From Methanoregula sp. UBA64 (GTDB lineage: Archaea > Halobacteriota > Methanomicrobia > Methanomicrobiales > Methanospirillaceae): a stretch of 64,000 nt of DNA. The notes below the pieces were generated by a model. The model made no database searches. It saw only the letters and a list, made by a program, of their open reading frames with translations, and was not told the origin of the DNA. Positions 16,009 through 24,552 of the stretch are shown in pieces. The stretch lies in contig NZ_DAQC01000005.1 of assembly GCF_002502735.1 (NCBI RefSeq), positions 1 through 64,000 on the forward strand. The letters are read 5' to 3'. A program made the translations under genes and the position numbers. The stretch's first letter is position 1. Each line of letters starts with the position of its first letter.

Positions 16009-17262
16009 ATGAATCCAGCAGAATTCACACCATCGAAATGGACATTCCTTTTTCTCATGCTTGCCGCCATGATGATTCTCATGGGGGGAGCAGCGGTCGC
16101 ACCGGCGCTGCCCCTGATCAGCGCAGCATTTCCCGATGCCTCGGAGACGAGCATCTCCTTAATTGTCACGCTCCCGGCGCTCGCCATTGCCATCACGGGC
16201 CTGTTCCTCGGGATGCTTTCCGATAAGATCGGTAAAATCCGGGTCCTTGCGATCTCCGTTGCGGTCTTTACCCTTGCAGGAAGCTCGGGATATTACCTCA
16301 ACTCCATTCCCGCAATCCTCGCGGGCAGGTTCATCCTCGGGGTAGGCATTGCCGGCATCATCTGCACGACATCCGCCCTGATCGTCTGTTATTATGACGG
16401 CCTGACCCGGGCAAGGGTCCTCGGGTACCAGGCTGCGGCAATGGGTGTCGGGGTCCTCATCCTTGAGACCAGCGGGGGATTACTCGCCGGTATTTCCTGG
16501 CGTGCGGCGTTCCTCATCTACCTTCTGGGGATTGTCATTCTCGCAGGCGTTCTCTTAACGATGAGAGAGCCCGTCCGCAAATACGAAGAGATCCGGGCAG
16601 CACCCGGCACTACTGTGCCAGCGCCCGGTGAAAAATTCCCGGTCACTCCCCTGCTCCTCGCCTATATCACCCTGTTCATGGGGAACCTGTTGTTCTTTTT
16701 GATGCCGACAAAGTTCCCCTTCCTGATCGCCCACATGGATGCAGCACGGATCATGGGCGAAAACACTGCGCTCACTGCCGGGATATTCCTTGGGATCGGG
16801 GGCTGTGCCTCGGCAATCCTCGGAATCTTTTACGGGCGGATTGCCGAACGGTTCCACCGGTACACGATCCTCACGGTTACCCTTCTTGCCTTTGGCCTGG
16901 GCCTGTGCATTCTCGGGTTTGCCACGTCGCTTCTCCTGGTCGGGGTCGCTGTGGTCCTGGTCGGCATTGGCGAGGGGCTCCTGATGCCGACGATCTTAAC
17001 CTGGATTGCCGCCGTCACGCCGCGTCAGTTTCTCGGGAGGGCGATGGGCGGGTTCTCGGTGTCCTTGAACATCGGGCAGTTCGCCTCCGCCCTTGCGGTC
17101 GTGCCCGTGATTGCAATTGCCGTAACCTACAACAACATGTTCCTTGCATTCGGCGGCATAGCGCTCGTGCTCGCGGTGCCGTATGCCCTTGCGATCATAA
17201 AAGAGAAGTATTACCCGGCAGTCCGGACCTCTGCTCCCCTGCCGTTTGCCACCCGGAAATAA
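16009..17262 (+). CDS. MFS transporter
   Basis: Major facilitator permease, 417 residues, about 12 membrane helices. Helix 1 includes FLFLMLAAMMILMGGAAVAP, the loop between helices 2 and 3 carries GMLSDKIGKIRVL (motif A), and helix 4 begins RFILGVGIAGI. A central cytoplasmic loop (about 185-215) contains REPVRKYEEIR. The second half repeats the pattern with YGRIAERFHRYTIL. It resembles bacterial drug-efflux and metabolite exporters; the substrate is not predictable. It is divergent from the TrmB regulator, which makes regulation by that protein likely. Confidence 0.9.
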   Translation: MNPAEFTPSKWTFLFLMLAAMMILMGGAAVAPALPLISAAFPDASETSISLIVTLPALAIAITGLFLGMLSDKIGKIRVLAISVAVFTLAGSSGYYLNSIPAILAGRFILGVGIAGIICTTSALIVCYYDGLTRARVLGYQAAAMGVGVLILETSGGLLAGISWRAAFLIYLLGIVILAGVLLTMREPVRKYEEIRAAPGTTVPAPGEKFPVTPLLLAYITLFMGNLLFFLMPTKFPFLIAHMDAARIMGENTALTAGIFLGIGGCASAILGIFYGRIAERFHRYTILTVTLLAFGLGLCILGFATSLLLVGVAVVLVGIGEGLLMPTILTWIAAVTPRQFLGRAMGGFSVSLNIGQFASALAVVPVIAIAVTYNNMFLAFGGIALVLAVPYALAIIKEKYYPAVRTSAPLPFATRK

Positions 17263-17306
17263 GAGGATATTTCCGGGGCATTTTTTCTTTTTCACGCCGG
17301 CAGAGT

Positions 17307-17319
17307 TATTTATTAATAG
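17307..17319 (+). promoter_or_regulatory. TATA box of the tbp gene
   Basis: TTATTTATTAATA lies 25-37 bases upstream of the ATG at 17344, the right distance for a near-leaderless transcript. Confidence 0.5.
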
Positions 17320-17343
17320 GGTCTTTGGCCCCATTTTTAGCAT

Positions 17344-17910
17344 ATGAAAGAGCGCGATCCTCACTTGTTAAAGATCGAAAACATCGTGGTTTCGGGCTCT
17401 GTTGCAGATTCCTTTGACCTGAAATCCCTTTCCGGTACGGTACCCGGCTGCACCCTCGACCCGAAGAAATTTCCGGGTGCGGTGCTGCATATGCAGGATC
17501 CCAGGTCCGTTGCCCTCATCTTTGCATCGGGCAGGGTCGTTATCACCGGCCTTTTGACACCGGAAGATGTCCCGGTGGCGGTCAGGAACCTCGTTGCTGC
17601 ACTCACCTGTGCAGATATCCCCTGCCACAATGAGCCGCAGGTGGGCATCAAAAATATGGTCTGTTCCTATAATCTCGGGAGCCCGTGCAACCTGACGCGG
17701 ATCATGATCGCCTTAATGGACACCGAGAATATCGAGTACGAACCCGAAGTCTTTCCCGGCCTTGTCTGCCGGATCACGGACCCGAAGGTGGTATTTTTGC
17801 TCTTTTCCTCGGGAAAGACCATTATTACCGGGGGAAGGTGCCGGGAGGATGCCGTACGGGGCGTGGAGATCTTAAAGAAGAAACTCAGTATTGTTGACAT
17901 AAAAGAGTGA
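17344..17910 (+). CDS. tbp: TATA-box-binding protein
   Basis: General transcription factor that binds the archaeal TATA box and recruits TFB and RNA polymerase. The 188 residues consist of two imperfect direct repeats, as expected: LKIENIVVSGSV..FPGAVLHMQDPRSVALIFASG..VITG in the first half (broken here for length) and GIKNMVCSYNLG..FPGLVCRITDPKVVFLLFSSGKTIITG in the second. The saddle-forming segments and the glycines of each repeat are present. The N-terminus is slightly extended (MKERDPHL). Methanogens often carry several TBP copies; this may be a secondary one, since it is not linked to other transcription genes. Confidence 0.9.
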   Translation: MKERDPHLLKIENIVVSGSVADSFDLKSLSGTVPGCTLDPKKFPGAVLHMQDPRSVALIFASGRVVITGLLTPEDVPVAVRNLVAALTCADIPCHNEPQVGIKNMVCSYNLGSPCNLTRIMIALMDTENIEYEPEVFPGLVCRITDPKVVFLLFSSGKTIITGGRCREDAVRGVEILKKKLSIVDIKE

Positions 17911-17975
17911 ACAGTTTTTAAAAATCCCGCCTTTTTCCCGGGCATTATCAGCCGGCCCGCACGGTTTTAAAAAAA

Positions 17976-18330
17976 AGTATGGGGGGGAGGGGGGATCACC
18001 CCCCTCCCCTCTTGTCCGCTTAAGCGGGGGGCACCCCCCCACCCTTGTGTCCGGGCAGGTGGGGGGTACCCCCTCCCCCCCTTTGGCCCGGTCCGGCCAG
18101 CGACCACGAACAAAAAACGACCGCAGGCAAAACCCTTTCGTCGGAGACTCCACACGAACAAACCTGCATTTCCTGTGCAAAAATGGCAGGCATCCAACAT
18201 CCGGTGGTGGGGGGGTGGCCCCCACCCCCCTCCCCCTTTGTCCGCACACATGGGGGTACCCCCCCTCCCATGTGGCTGAGCGGGTGGGGGGTAGGGGGGT
18301 GTCTGATTTTTTTGGAGGAGGGGGTGACCT
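17976..18330. repeat. G/C-tract hairpin cluster in noncoding DNA
   Basis: The 584 bases between tbp and the STAND gene hold no credible gene. They contain many G or C runs of five to eight bases arranged as stem-loops. A perfect 11-base stem GGGGAGGGGGG at 17984-17994 pairs with CCCCCCTCCCC at 17999-18009; CACATGGG at 18247-18254 pairs with CCCATGTG at 18267-18274; GGTACCCCC-like segments recur at 18065, 18254. Between them is a normal-composition stretch at about 18095-18200. Several G runs are spaced closely enough to fold as G-quadruplexes. Similar tracts occur at 60660-60925 and, more weakly, 52490-52805. Confidence 0.6.
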
Positions 18331-18422
18331 CTCTACCCTCGGGCTGTTCAAGAGAAAGATAGAGTGTGCTTATCTAAACGGTTCACAAAGGAACAAAACC
18401 CCTTAAAGAGACCAAATGATCT

Positions 18423-18440
18423 TATAATATAGATATATTA
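18423..18440 (+). promoter_or_regulatory. AT-rich promoter of the STAND gene
   Basis: TATAATATAGATATATTA upstream of the ATG at 18495 holds one or more TATA boxes. A GGTGA ribosome-binding site at 18486-18490 sits four bases before the ATG, so the message has a leader, unlike many genes here. Confidence 0.5.
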
Positions 18441-18494
18441 ATTAGTTTACAATAGCCATCCATTTTATTATCCCCAGAAAAATTTGGTGAAAAA

Positions 18495-21314
18495 ATGGAG
18501 ACATCCAAGACAAGGGTTAACAGAATCTATGGTTATGATATCCTAATCAATAATTTTGAAACCATATTACGACAATTCATCGTGGAAAAAATTTTTCTGG
18601 TAAATTTTGGAGATAAATGGAAAGAGAATATTCCAAATGGAGTATGGCTTGATCTAAATGAGATCAAACAAGAGGATATTGAAGGTATTCAATCAATTAG
18701 TGATTTTTTTGAGGAATTAAATTTTCTTCATTTAAAGGATATTTTAGTTTATTCTAATAATTATAAATTAGCAAGGTCCTTTTTTGGAGAATTAAGCAAA
18801 GAAAAATTTACTGAAACAATGGATGAAGTAAACATTATTCGAAGAAAAATTGCTCATGCAAAATCTACTTTTAGTGATTATGATTTGATGAATTTAATTG
18901 AATATATAAAATTATTATCACAAGGTAATGATGCTAATGAGGTCACGGTGTATTTAAAAAATGAAGCATACAAAAATGCAACCGAGATTCCATTAGATTT
19001 TTTTGAAGAATTTGTGTGTCAAAATAATCTCCCCCCTGAAAATTATGATTTAGATGGCGGATTTGTAGGAAGGGAAAAAGAGATAAAAACGATTCGTAAG
19101 TTCATTAATTCTGAACAAGACCGCATTGTCACGATTACAGGTGCTGGAGGGGTAGGAAAAACTGCAATTGCATTAAAAATTGCATATACATATTTGGCAG
19201 ATCCAGATAATCAATTTGAAGCAATAATTTGGTTTAGCGCAAAAACAGACAAACTTACTGAGCAAGGAATAATTCCTTTAACCTCTGAAATAAGGAGTGA
19301 TGAACAGTTAATTTATGACATTTTAAAAATTGTTGATCCTCTAACACTTCAACAATTTAATGACGCAAAAGTTAACCTTGATGCATATAAAAATCATTTA
19401 AATAACATTTTTTCGTCTCAAAAATGTTTATTGATTATAGACAATTTGGAGACCATTTTAAAAAATGATGAAATTATTTCATTTATTAAAGAAATTAATA
19501 GACCATCACAGGTATTAATTACAAGCAGAAAAGGATTAGGTGAAATTGAAAGACGTTTTCCTATTACAGATATGCCTGTAAAAGAGGCAATAAAATTATT
19601 CAGATTGATTTCCAAGGAACGGAATCGCTTGGATTTAGTAAGACTATCTGATGAGTATATCTCGACATTAGTGACTAGAGTGAAATGTTACCCATTACTT
19701 ATTAAATGGTCAATTGGACAGGTTTGTTTAGGAAAAGATCCGGAAAGCGCATTTGCGCAAATATTTGATGGTAGTAGTGAGATAGCAATATTTAGCTTTA
19801 ATGACGTTTTCAAATTATTATCTTCTGATTCAAAAACCATGTTATTTAGCATGATAGTCTATGGAGATAAACCGATTTCTAAATATGTAGCTATGCATCT
19901 TTCGAATTTTGATGATGATCAGTTTGAAGATGCTGTGAAAGAATTGATACTTACTTCCTTCTTAATACCAGAAATCAAAGAGGCTGATACCGGCAGTGTT
20001 ACTGAATTTTCAATGTTGGGATTAACTCGGGGATTTATAGAGAAAAAATTAGATGAGGATGAAAAGACTAGAGGGATTCTATCCACAAGATATTATCATT
20101 TATCGCAGGAATTACAGGAATTTGAAAAATCTCAATCAAGTTATTCTCAATCACTATTCTCATTGGGTATTAAAACACCTGAAGAAAAAGTTGCATTTAA
20201 TTATGTAAAAACTGCTAAAAATTTTTTTAGACAAAATGATTTTGACAATGCGGAAAAATATTTCGAACAAGCCACTAAAGTAGCTCCACTATTCTCATAT
20301 GTATTCTCTGAATTCTCAAAATTTGAATTTAAGAGAGGTCACTTTGAACGAGGTCTTGAACTCGCAAAGAAAGCTGTTGAGATCTCCCCAGAAAATTACC
20401 ATGCATGGTTTAGCTATGGGATATTCCTTAGAAAAAATCAACAGTTAGAAGAATCTGTAAAAAGTTTAATTAAAGCAAAAGAATTAAACCCAAACCATTT
20501 GCCGATTTATAACGAGCTGGGGCGAGCATATACTTTTTTAGGAGAGTATGAAAAAGCAGAAAATGAGTTTGTCGCGGCGCTCAAAGAAGAAAAATATCCG
20601 AATTATCGTCATATAATAATGACCTTACAATTTAAAGCGGATAATTATCGAAGATGGTCTGAATCTTTTAGAGAACGAAAAGACCTAAAAAGAGAGATAG
20701 AATGTCTCGAAAAAGCATTTTCTACAGTTCTTAAAGCATTAGATGTCGATAAAAAAGACATTTACATATGGAATTTATATCGTGATATTTGTAAAAATTT
20801 GGGTATAGCCTTATGGAAAGACAAAAATTTTACAACTGGACGACCTTACTTAGAAAAATGCTTGCAAGTAATGCATATTGAAAATACCGATATTCATCCA
20901 TCAAAGAAGATGATAAGCGAAGCTTGCTATTTCTTAGCAGCACTTAGTATTCATGATGATCAGCACGATCCAGAACAAGTTAAAAAATGGATTGAAATGG
21001 GATTAAAAAATTGTCTAATTGGATCGATGCAATATGAAAAACTTAAAGGATTGGAAAATCAGTTAATCGGAGAGAGAGCCCGAAATGAAACAAAAATACG
21101 GCAAATCGGAATTATACGATTTATCGATTTGAATCGAAAATTCGGAGTAATTGATTGCGAAGGAAACACATATATCTTTTTTAAATCGGGTTTTAGAAAT
21201 AAAGAGATGAGTGATGATCCATTCTATTTTAAAGGGAAAGAGGTTTCATTCAAATTGCGAGAAAATGTAGAGACAACAGGGAAACCCATAGCGGTGGATA
21301 TTATTTTTTTATGA
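18495..21314 (+). CDS. HEPN / NB-ARC ATPase / TPR / cold-shock-like protein, candidate immune NLR
   Basis: A 939-residue multidomain STAND protein. Residues about 10-150 resemble the Swt1-type HEPN domain, with NIIRRKIAHAKS placing the R-x4-H RNase motif at Arg116 and His121. An NB-ARC-type ATPase follows: Walker A GAGGVGKT at 216-223, Walker B KCLLIIDN with Asp316, and LITSRKG as sensor. TPR helices cover about 565-830. The last 70 residues (from about 870) look like a cold-shock OB fold: GIIRFIDLNRKFGVID (RNP1) and TYIFFKS (RNP2). By analogy with bacterial and archaeal NLR defence proteins, a trigger sensed by the TPR part could release RNA cleavage. Codons are strongly AT-rich, unlike both flanks, which points to horizontal transfer. 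Function is inferred, not shown. Confidence 0.75.
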   Translation: METSKTRVNRIYGYDILINNFETILRQFIVEKIFLVNFGDKWKENIPNGVWLDLNEIKQEDIEGIQSISDFFEELNFLHLKDILVYSNNYKLARSFFGELSKEKFTETMDEVNIIRRKIAHAKSTFSDYDLMNLIEYIKLLSQGNDANEVTVYLKNEAYKNATEIPLDFFEEFVCQNNLPPENYDLDGGFVGREKEIKTIRKFINSEQDRIVTITGAGGVGKTAIALKIAYTYLADPDNQFEAIIWFSAKTDKLTEQGIIPLTSEIRSDEQLIYDILKIVDPLTLQQFNDAKVNLDAYKNHLNNIFSSQKCLLIIDNLETILKNDEIISFIKEINRPSQVLITSRKGLGEIERRFPITDMPVKEAIKLFRLISKERNRLDLVRLSDEYISTLVTRVKCYPLLIKWSIGQVCLGKDPESAFAQIFDGSSEIAIFSFNDVFKLLSSDSKTMLFSMIVYGDKPISKYVAMHLSNFDDDQFEDAVKELILTSFLIPEIKEADTGSVTEFSMLGLTRGFIEKKLDEDEKTRGILSTRYYHLSQELQEFEKSQSSYSQSLFSLGIKTPEEKVAFNYVKTAKNFFRQNDFDNAEKYFEQATKVAPLFSYVFSEFSKFEFKRGHFERGLELAKKAVEISPENYHAWFSYGIFLRKNQQLEESVKSLIKAKELNPNHLPIYNELGRAYTFLGEYEKAENEFVAALKEEKYPNYRHIIMTLQFKADNYRRWSESFRERKDLKREIECLEKAFSTVLKALDVDKKDIYIWNLYRDICKNLGIALWKDKNFTTGRPYLEKCLQVMHIENTDIHPSKKMISEACYFLAALSIHDDQHDPEQVKKWIEMGLKNCLIGSMQYEKLKGLENQLIGERARNETKIRQIGIIRFIDLNRKFGVIDCEGNTYIFFKSGFRNKEMSDDPFYFKGKEVSFKLRENVETTGKPIAVDIIFL

Positions 21315-21337
21315 AATAGCCAATTTTTTCAAAAAAA

Positions 21338-21745
21338 TTATTCCTTCTTCTCTGCCGGCTTTGCCGCTCCCTCAACAGCAGCCACCGGTTCCTTCTTCTT
21401 CGGTCCTGCCACCGTCACCTTGTAAAGCCCGCCCCGGGCCGTTGTCGACTCCGGGTACTGCGGGTCCATTGCAAGGCACTTGGTCGGGCAGGCCTCGATG
21501 CAGGACGCACAGATAACGCAGCGGAACCGGTCGATCTCCCAGGTCTTCTCCTTGACGTCCACCACAATCGCCTGCGCCGGGCACTTGCGCTGGCAGGACC
21601 GGCAGGCAATGCACTTTGCGGGGTCAATCGTCACGTGGCCCCGGGAGAGGGCCATCTTCTTTGCCGGTTTTGCCGGGTACATCAGGGTTGAGGGCCGGGA
21701 GAACAGGCTTTTGAGGACGGTTTTTGCATTCTGGAAATAGGTCAT
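21338..21745 (-). CDS. echF: Ech-type hydrogenase ferredoxin subunit EchF
   Basis: Polyferredoxin subunit that links the hydrogenase to soluble ferredoxin. From the ATG at 21745 it has 135 residues. Two 4Fe-4S motifs are complete: Cys45, Cys48, Cys51, Cys55 (CIACRSCQRKC) and Cys76, Cys79, Cys82, Cys86 (CVICASCIEAC). A Lys/Glu/Ala-rich tail follows. The frame is open further upstream, but that part lies within the large-subunit gene; MTYFQNAKTVLKSL is the usual kind of start for this subunit. It is the last gene of the ech operon, beginning 7 bases after the stop of the large subunit. Confidence 0.88.
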   Translation of the reverse strand: MTYFQNAKTVLKSLFSRPSTLMYPAKPAKKMALSRGHVTIDPAKCIACRSCQRKCPAQAIVVDVKEKTWEIDRFRCVICASCIEACPTKCLAMDPQYPESTTARGGLYKVTVAGPKKKEPVAAVEGAAKPAEKKE

Positions 21746-21752
21746 CCCACAA

Positions 21753-22832
21753 TCACCTCTCCGCACAACCCACGCAGGGGTCGATTGACAGAACAATGAT
21801 CGGAACATCCGCAAGCTGGCAGCCTTTGAGGAGCGTCACCAGCGGCGGGATGTTCGTGAACGTCGGGGTCCGGACCCGGTGCCGCACCAGGTTCCGCTTC
21901 CCGTTCCCCTTGATGTAGTGGACAACCTCGCCCCGGGGCTGCTCGGCCCGGGCAAAGTACTCGCCATCCGGTGCGCCGGTGACTTTTACGTCCACCGGGC
22001 CATCGGGGATCTTTTTGATGCACTGCTCTATGATGTCGATCGAGGTATAGAGCTCCTTTGCCCGGACCGCACACCGGGCATAGCTGTCCCCCGAAGACTC
22101 CACCACGGGCGTAAAGTTGATCTTCCCGTACGCATTGTAGCCGGTCTGGCGGATATCGATCGGAACGCCGCTTGCCCGGGCCGTGGGCCCGACTGCGCCG
22201 AGATAGTACGCGTCCTCTGTTTTGAGCACGCCGGCGCCGCGGAGACGGTGGACGACCGAGGCGTCGTTCAAGAACACATCGGTGAGGTCGTGGAGCTCGC
22301 GTTCCATCCCCCTGAGCCCTTTGAGCATCTCGTCGAGCTTCTCGGGCGCGATATCCCTGCGAACCCCGCCGACCTTGCAGACGCCCTGGATCACCCGGCC
22401 GCCCGTGGTCGCTTCCATATCGTCGAGGATGTGCTCGCGGAGCCGCCATGCATTCATGAACACGCTCTCAAAGCCCATCCCGTCCGCAAAGAGCCCGAGC
22501 CAGAGCAGGTGCGAGTGCAGACGGGAGTACTCCGACCAGATGGTCCGGAGGTATTTCGCCCGTTCCGGCACCTCGATGTGCATGATCTCCTCGATGCACT
22601 CCGCGTAGGTGTTGCTGTGGATGTAGCTGCAGATCCCGCAGATCCGTTCCGCCACGTAGATGTACTCGGGATACTCGCGTTTCTCCACGAGTTTCTCAAG
22701 ACCTCTGTGGACGTAGCCGATGGAAGGGATCGCGTCAACGACCGTCTCGTCTTCCAGGACGAGGTCGAGGTGGATCGGCTCCGGGAGCACCGGGTGCTGT
22801 GGCCCGAACGGGACTGTCACCTGTTTTCCCAT
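21753..22832 (-). CDS. echE: Ech-type [NiFe] hydrogenase large subunit EchE
   Basis: Catalytic subunit of a membrane-bound energy-converting hydrogenase, 359 residues. Both nickel-binding CxxC motifs are intact: ERICGICSY with Cys65 and Cys68, and DPCVGCAER at the very end with Cys353 and Cys356. This separates it from complex I NuoD homologues, which lack them. The protein ends three residues after the last cysteine, so there is no long C-terminal extension for protease maturation. It reduces protons with ferredoxin or, in methanogens, uses H2 and ion flow to reduce ferredoxin. It lies between echD and echF. Confidence 0.93.
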   Translation of the reverse strand: MGKQVTVPFGPQHPVLPEPIHLDLVLEDETVVDAIPSIGYVHRGLEKLVEKREYPEYIYVAERICGICSYIHSNTYAECIEEIMHIEVPERAKYLRTIWSEYSRLHSHLLWLGLFADGMGFESVFMNAWRLREHILDDMEATTGGRVIQGVCKVGGVRRDIAPEKLDEMLKGLRGMERELHDLTDVFLNDASVVHRLRGAGVLKTEDAYYLGAVGPTARASGVPIDIRQTGYNAYGKINFTPVVESSGDSYARCAVRAKELYTSIDIIEQCIKKIPDGPVDVKVTGAPDGEYFARAEQPRGEVVHYIKGNGKRNLVRHRVRTPTFTNIPPLVTLLKGCQLADVPIIVLSIDPCVGCAER

Positions 22833-22834
22833 GA

Positions 22835-23200
22835 TCAGCTCCCCTCCTTCGTGACCGTGACCGAGAACGGCGATTTGATCGTTGTCCGGTAGAAGTGGCC
22901 GCCGAAATCGATGTTCATGCCCTCGACCGTGATCCCGTACAGGTCGTGGATCTCGTTCTCGTATACGAATGCGCCAAAGTACACGCTGCTCACGCTCGGG
23001 ACAACCGTATTCTGTTTTACCGTGATGCGGAGGTTGGTGAGCGCGAACTCCTTGTCGAACACGTAGTTGATCTCAAAGTCGTCGCCGATCTTCGTGCATC
23101 CGATCTGGACAAGGCGGCAGCCGTTCTCCTTCATCTGCCCGACCCGTCCCAGGAGCTCCCCGAAGGGAATCGGGATCGTGATCTGTTCCTCGCGTCCCAT
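22835..23200 (-). CDS. echD: Ech-type hydrogenase subunit EchD (NuoC-like)
   Basis: A 121-residue subunit equivalent to NuoC of complex I, which supports the link between the catalytic and small subunits. ENEIHDLYGITVEGM near residues 80-95 is the NuoC-family signature, and YFGAFVYE precedes it. The ATG at 23200 is preferred over an in-frame start at 23212 because a clear GGAGGT ribosome-binding site lies at 23210-23215 on the minus strand; the site overlaps the end of echC. The stop codon lies two bases before the echE start. Confidence 0.85.
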   Translation of the reverse strand: MGREEQITIPIPFGELLGRVGQMKENGCRLVQIGCTKIGDDFEINYVFDKEFALTNLRITVKQNTVVPSVSSVYFGAFVYENEIHDLYGITVEGMNIDFGGHFYRTTIKSPFSVTVTKEGS

Positions 23201-23204
23201 GGTA

Positions 23205-23693
23205 TTACACACCTCCCGCGGGCTTTTCCGTGGCAGCAGCAGGCACCGGCTGTTCCCGGGAAACCCCCATCACCGCGGCGGTCCTCTTCTCTTCGAGGAT
23301 CCCGAGCGCCTTTACGATCCCGTCGATGATCGATTCCGGCCGGGCAGCGCACCCGGGCACGTACACGTCGACCGGGATTACCATGTCCACGCCGCCCGAA
23401 ACATTGTAGCACTCGCGGAAGACCCCGCCCGAGGTGGCGCAGACGCCAATCGCGACAACGACTTTGGGGTCCGGCATCTGGTCGTAGATGTTTTTGATCA
23501 CGTACTTGTTCTGTTCGTTCACCGAGCCGGTCACGACAAAGATATCGGCGTGCTTGGGGTTGCCGGTATTGATGATCCCAAACCGCTCCACGTCATACAT
23601 CGGCGTTAAGCACGCAAGGATCTCGATATCGCAGCCATTGCAGCTCGATGCATCGTAATGGATGATCCACGGGGATTTCTGTAAGTATGCCAT
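23205..23693 (-). CDS. echC: Ech-type hydrogenase small subunit EchC (NuoB-like)
   Basis: Electron-transfer subunit with the proximal 4Fe-4S cluster, 162 residues. Cluster ligands are Cys18 and Cys21 in SSCNGCDIE, a cysteine in GVCATSGG and one in PGCAARPES. A variable Ala/Pro tail is at the end. The start ATG at 23693 gives MAYLQKSPWIIHYD, the usual N-terminus of the family; the longer open frame overlaps echB. It is translationally coupled, with the echB stop one base before its ATG. Confidence 0.9.
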   Translation of the reverse strand: MAYLQKSPWIIHYDASSCNGCDIEILACLTPMYDVERFGIINTGNPKHADIFVVTGSVNEQNKYVIKNIYDQMPDPKVVVAIGVCATSGGVFRECYNVSGGVDMVIPVDVYVPGCAARPESIIDGIVKALGILEEKRTAAVMGVSREQPVPAAATEKPAGGV

Positions 23694-23694
23694 T

Positions 23695-24552
23695 TTAGAC
23701 CACCACCACATAGGCAAGGACAACGAGGTTTACGATCGCAACCACGAGCGTGATCGCCCACGTGCTCTTCACCGCGAGCTGCCACTTCACCCTCGCGTTC
23801 GTGTTATCGATAAAGAGTTCGAGCAGGAAGACGATAATGACCGCGATGATACCAAGGATCCAGTTCGCCGCAAAGAACAGGAAGACAAAGCCGAGTAAAA
23901 AGACGAGCTCGTACCAGTGCGTGACCTCGATCAGGCCCAGGTTCGGGCCCGAGAACTCGGTAGTGACGCCTTTTACTATCTCCTGGTGGGCATGGTGCGA
24001 GGTCGAGATATCGAAGGGCGATTTGCGCAGCTTGATGGTGAGCGCGTAGAGGAAGCCAAGGAAGATCCCCGGTAAGAGGACCACAAGAAGCATCGGGTAC
24101 TTCAGGATCTCGCTGACCGCAAAGGAGCCGGTGACCATGTAGATGCCGACCGCCGAGAGGATCATGATCGGCTCGTAGGCCATCACCTGGAGCAGCTCGC
24201 GTTCCGCGCCCACGTGGCTGTACGGGGAGTAGGCCGCATAGGCCCCGAGCACCAGGAAGACCTCGGCGAGCGTGAGGGCAAAGACCACCAAAAGGAGGTC
24301 GCCGCCGGCAAAGAAGAGCGCTCCCGTGAAAACAGCAAAGATGAAGTAGCTGATCACGTAGAAGCGCTGCGTCCCGTTGACCTCCGCGTTCTCTTTTTCA
24401 AAGAGCTTGCCCACATCGTAGAAGGGCTGGAAGATTGAGGGGCCGACCCGGCCCTGCATGTGGGCCGTGACCTTGCGGTCGATTCCCGAGAGGAGCCCGC
24501 CGATGAGCGGTGCGAGCAGGACGAAGATGAGGGCGGGGAAGAACGAGATCAT
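23695..24552 (-). CDS. echB: Ech-type hydrogenase membrane subunit EchB (NuoH-like)
   Basis: Integral membrane subunit, 285 residues and about eight helices, equivalent to NuoH and forming the junction between the ion-pumping and catalytic arms. Conserved elements are GRVGPSIFQPFYDVGKLFEKE near 40-60 (read in two parts) and KSPFDISTSHHAHQE near 175, where acidic and His residues line the proton path. It starts at the ATG at 24552, which overlaps the echA stop by four bases (ATGA); the frame extending further upstream is inside echA. Confidence 0.9.
   Translation of the reverse strand: MISFFPALIFVLLAPLIGGLLSGIDRKVTAHMQGRVGPSIFQPFYDVGKLFEKENAEVNGTQRFYVISYFIFAVFTGALFFAGGDLLLVVFALTLAEVFLVLGAYAAYSPYSHVGAERELLQVMAYEPIMILSAVGIYMVTGSFAVSEILKYPMLLVVLLPGIFLGFLYALTIKLRKSPFDISTSHHAHQEIVKGVTTEFSGPNLGLIEVTHWYELVFLLGFVFLFFAANWILGIIAVIIVFLLELFIDNTNARVKWQLAVKSTWAITLVVAIVNLVVLAYVVVV

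Noticed and set aside
17872..18406. Long open frames on both strands in the G/C-tract region
   Set aside because: The frames result from G/C runs without stop codons; translations are Gly/Pro/Arg repeats and overlap in several frames. No coding pattern.
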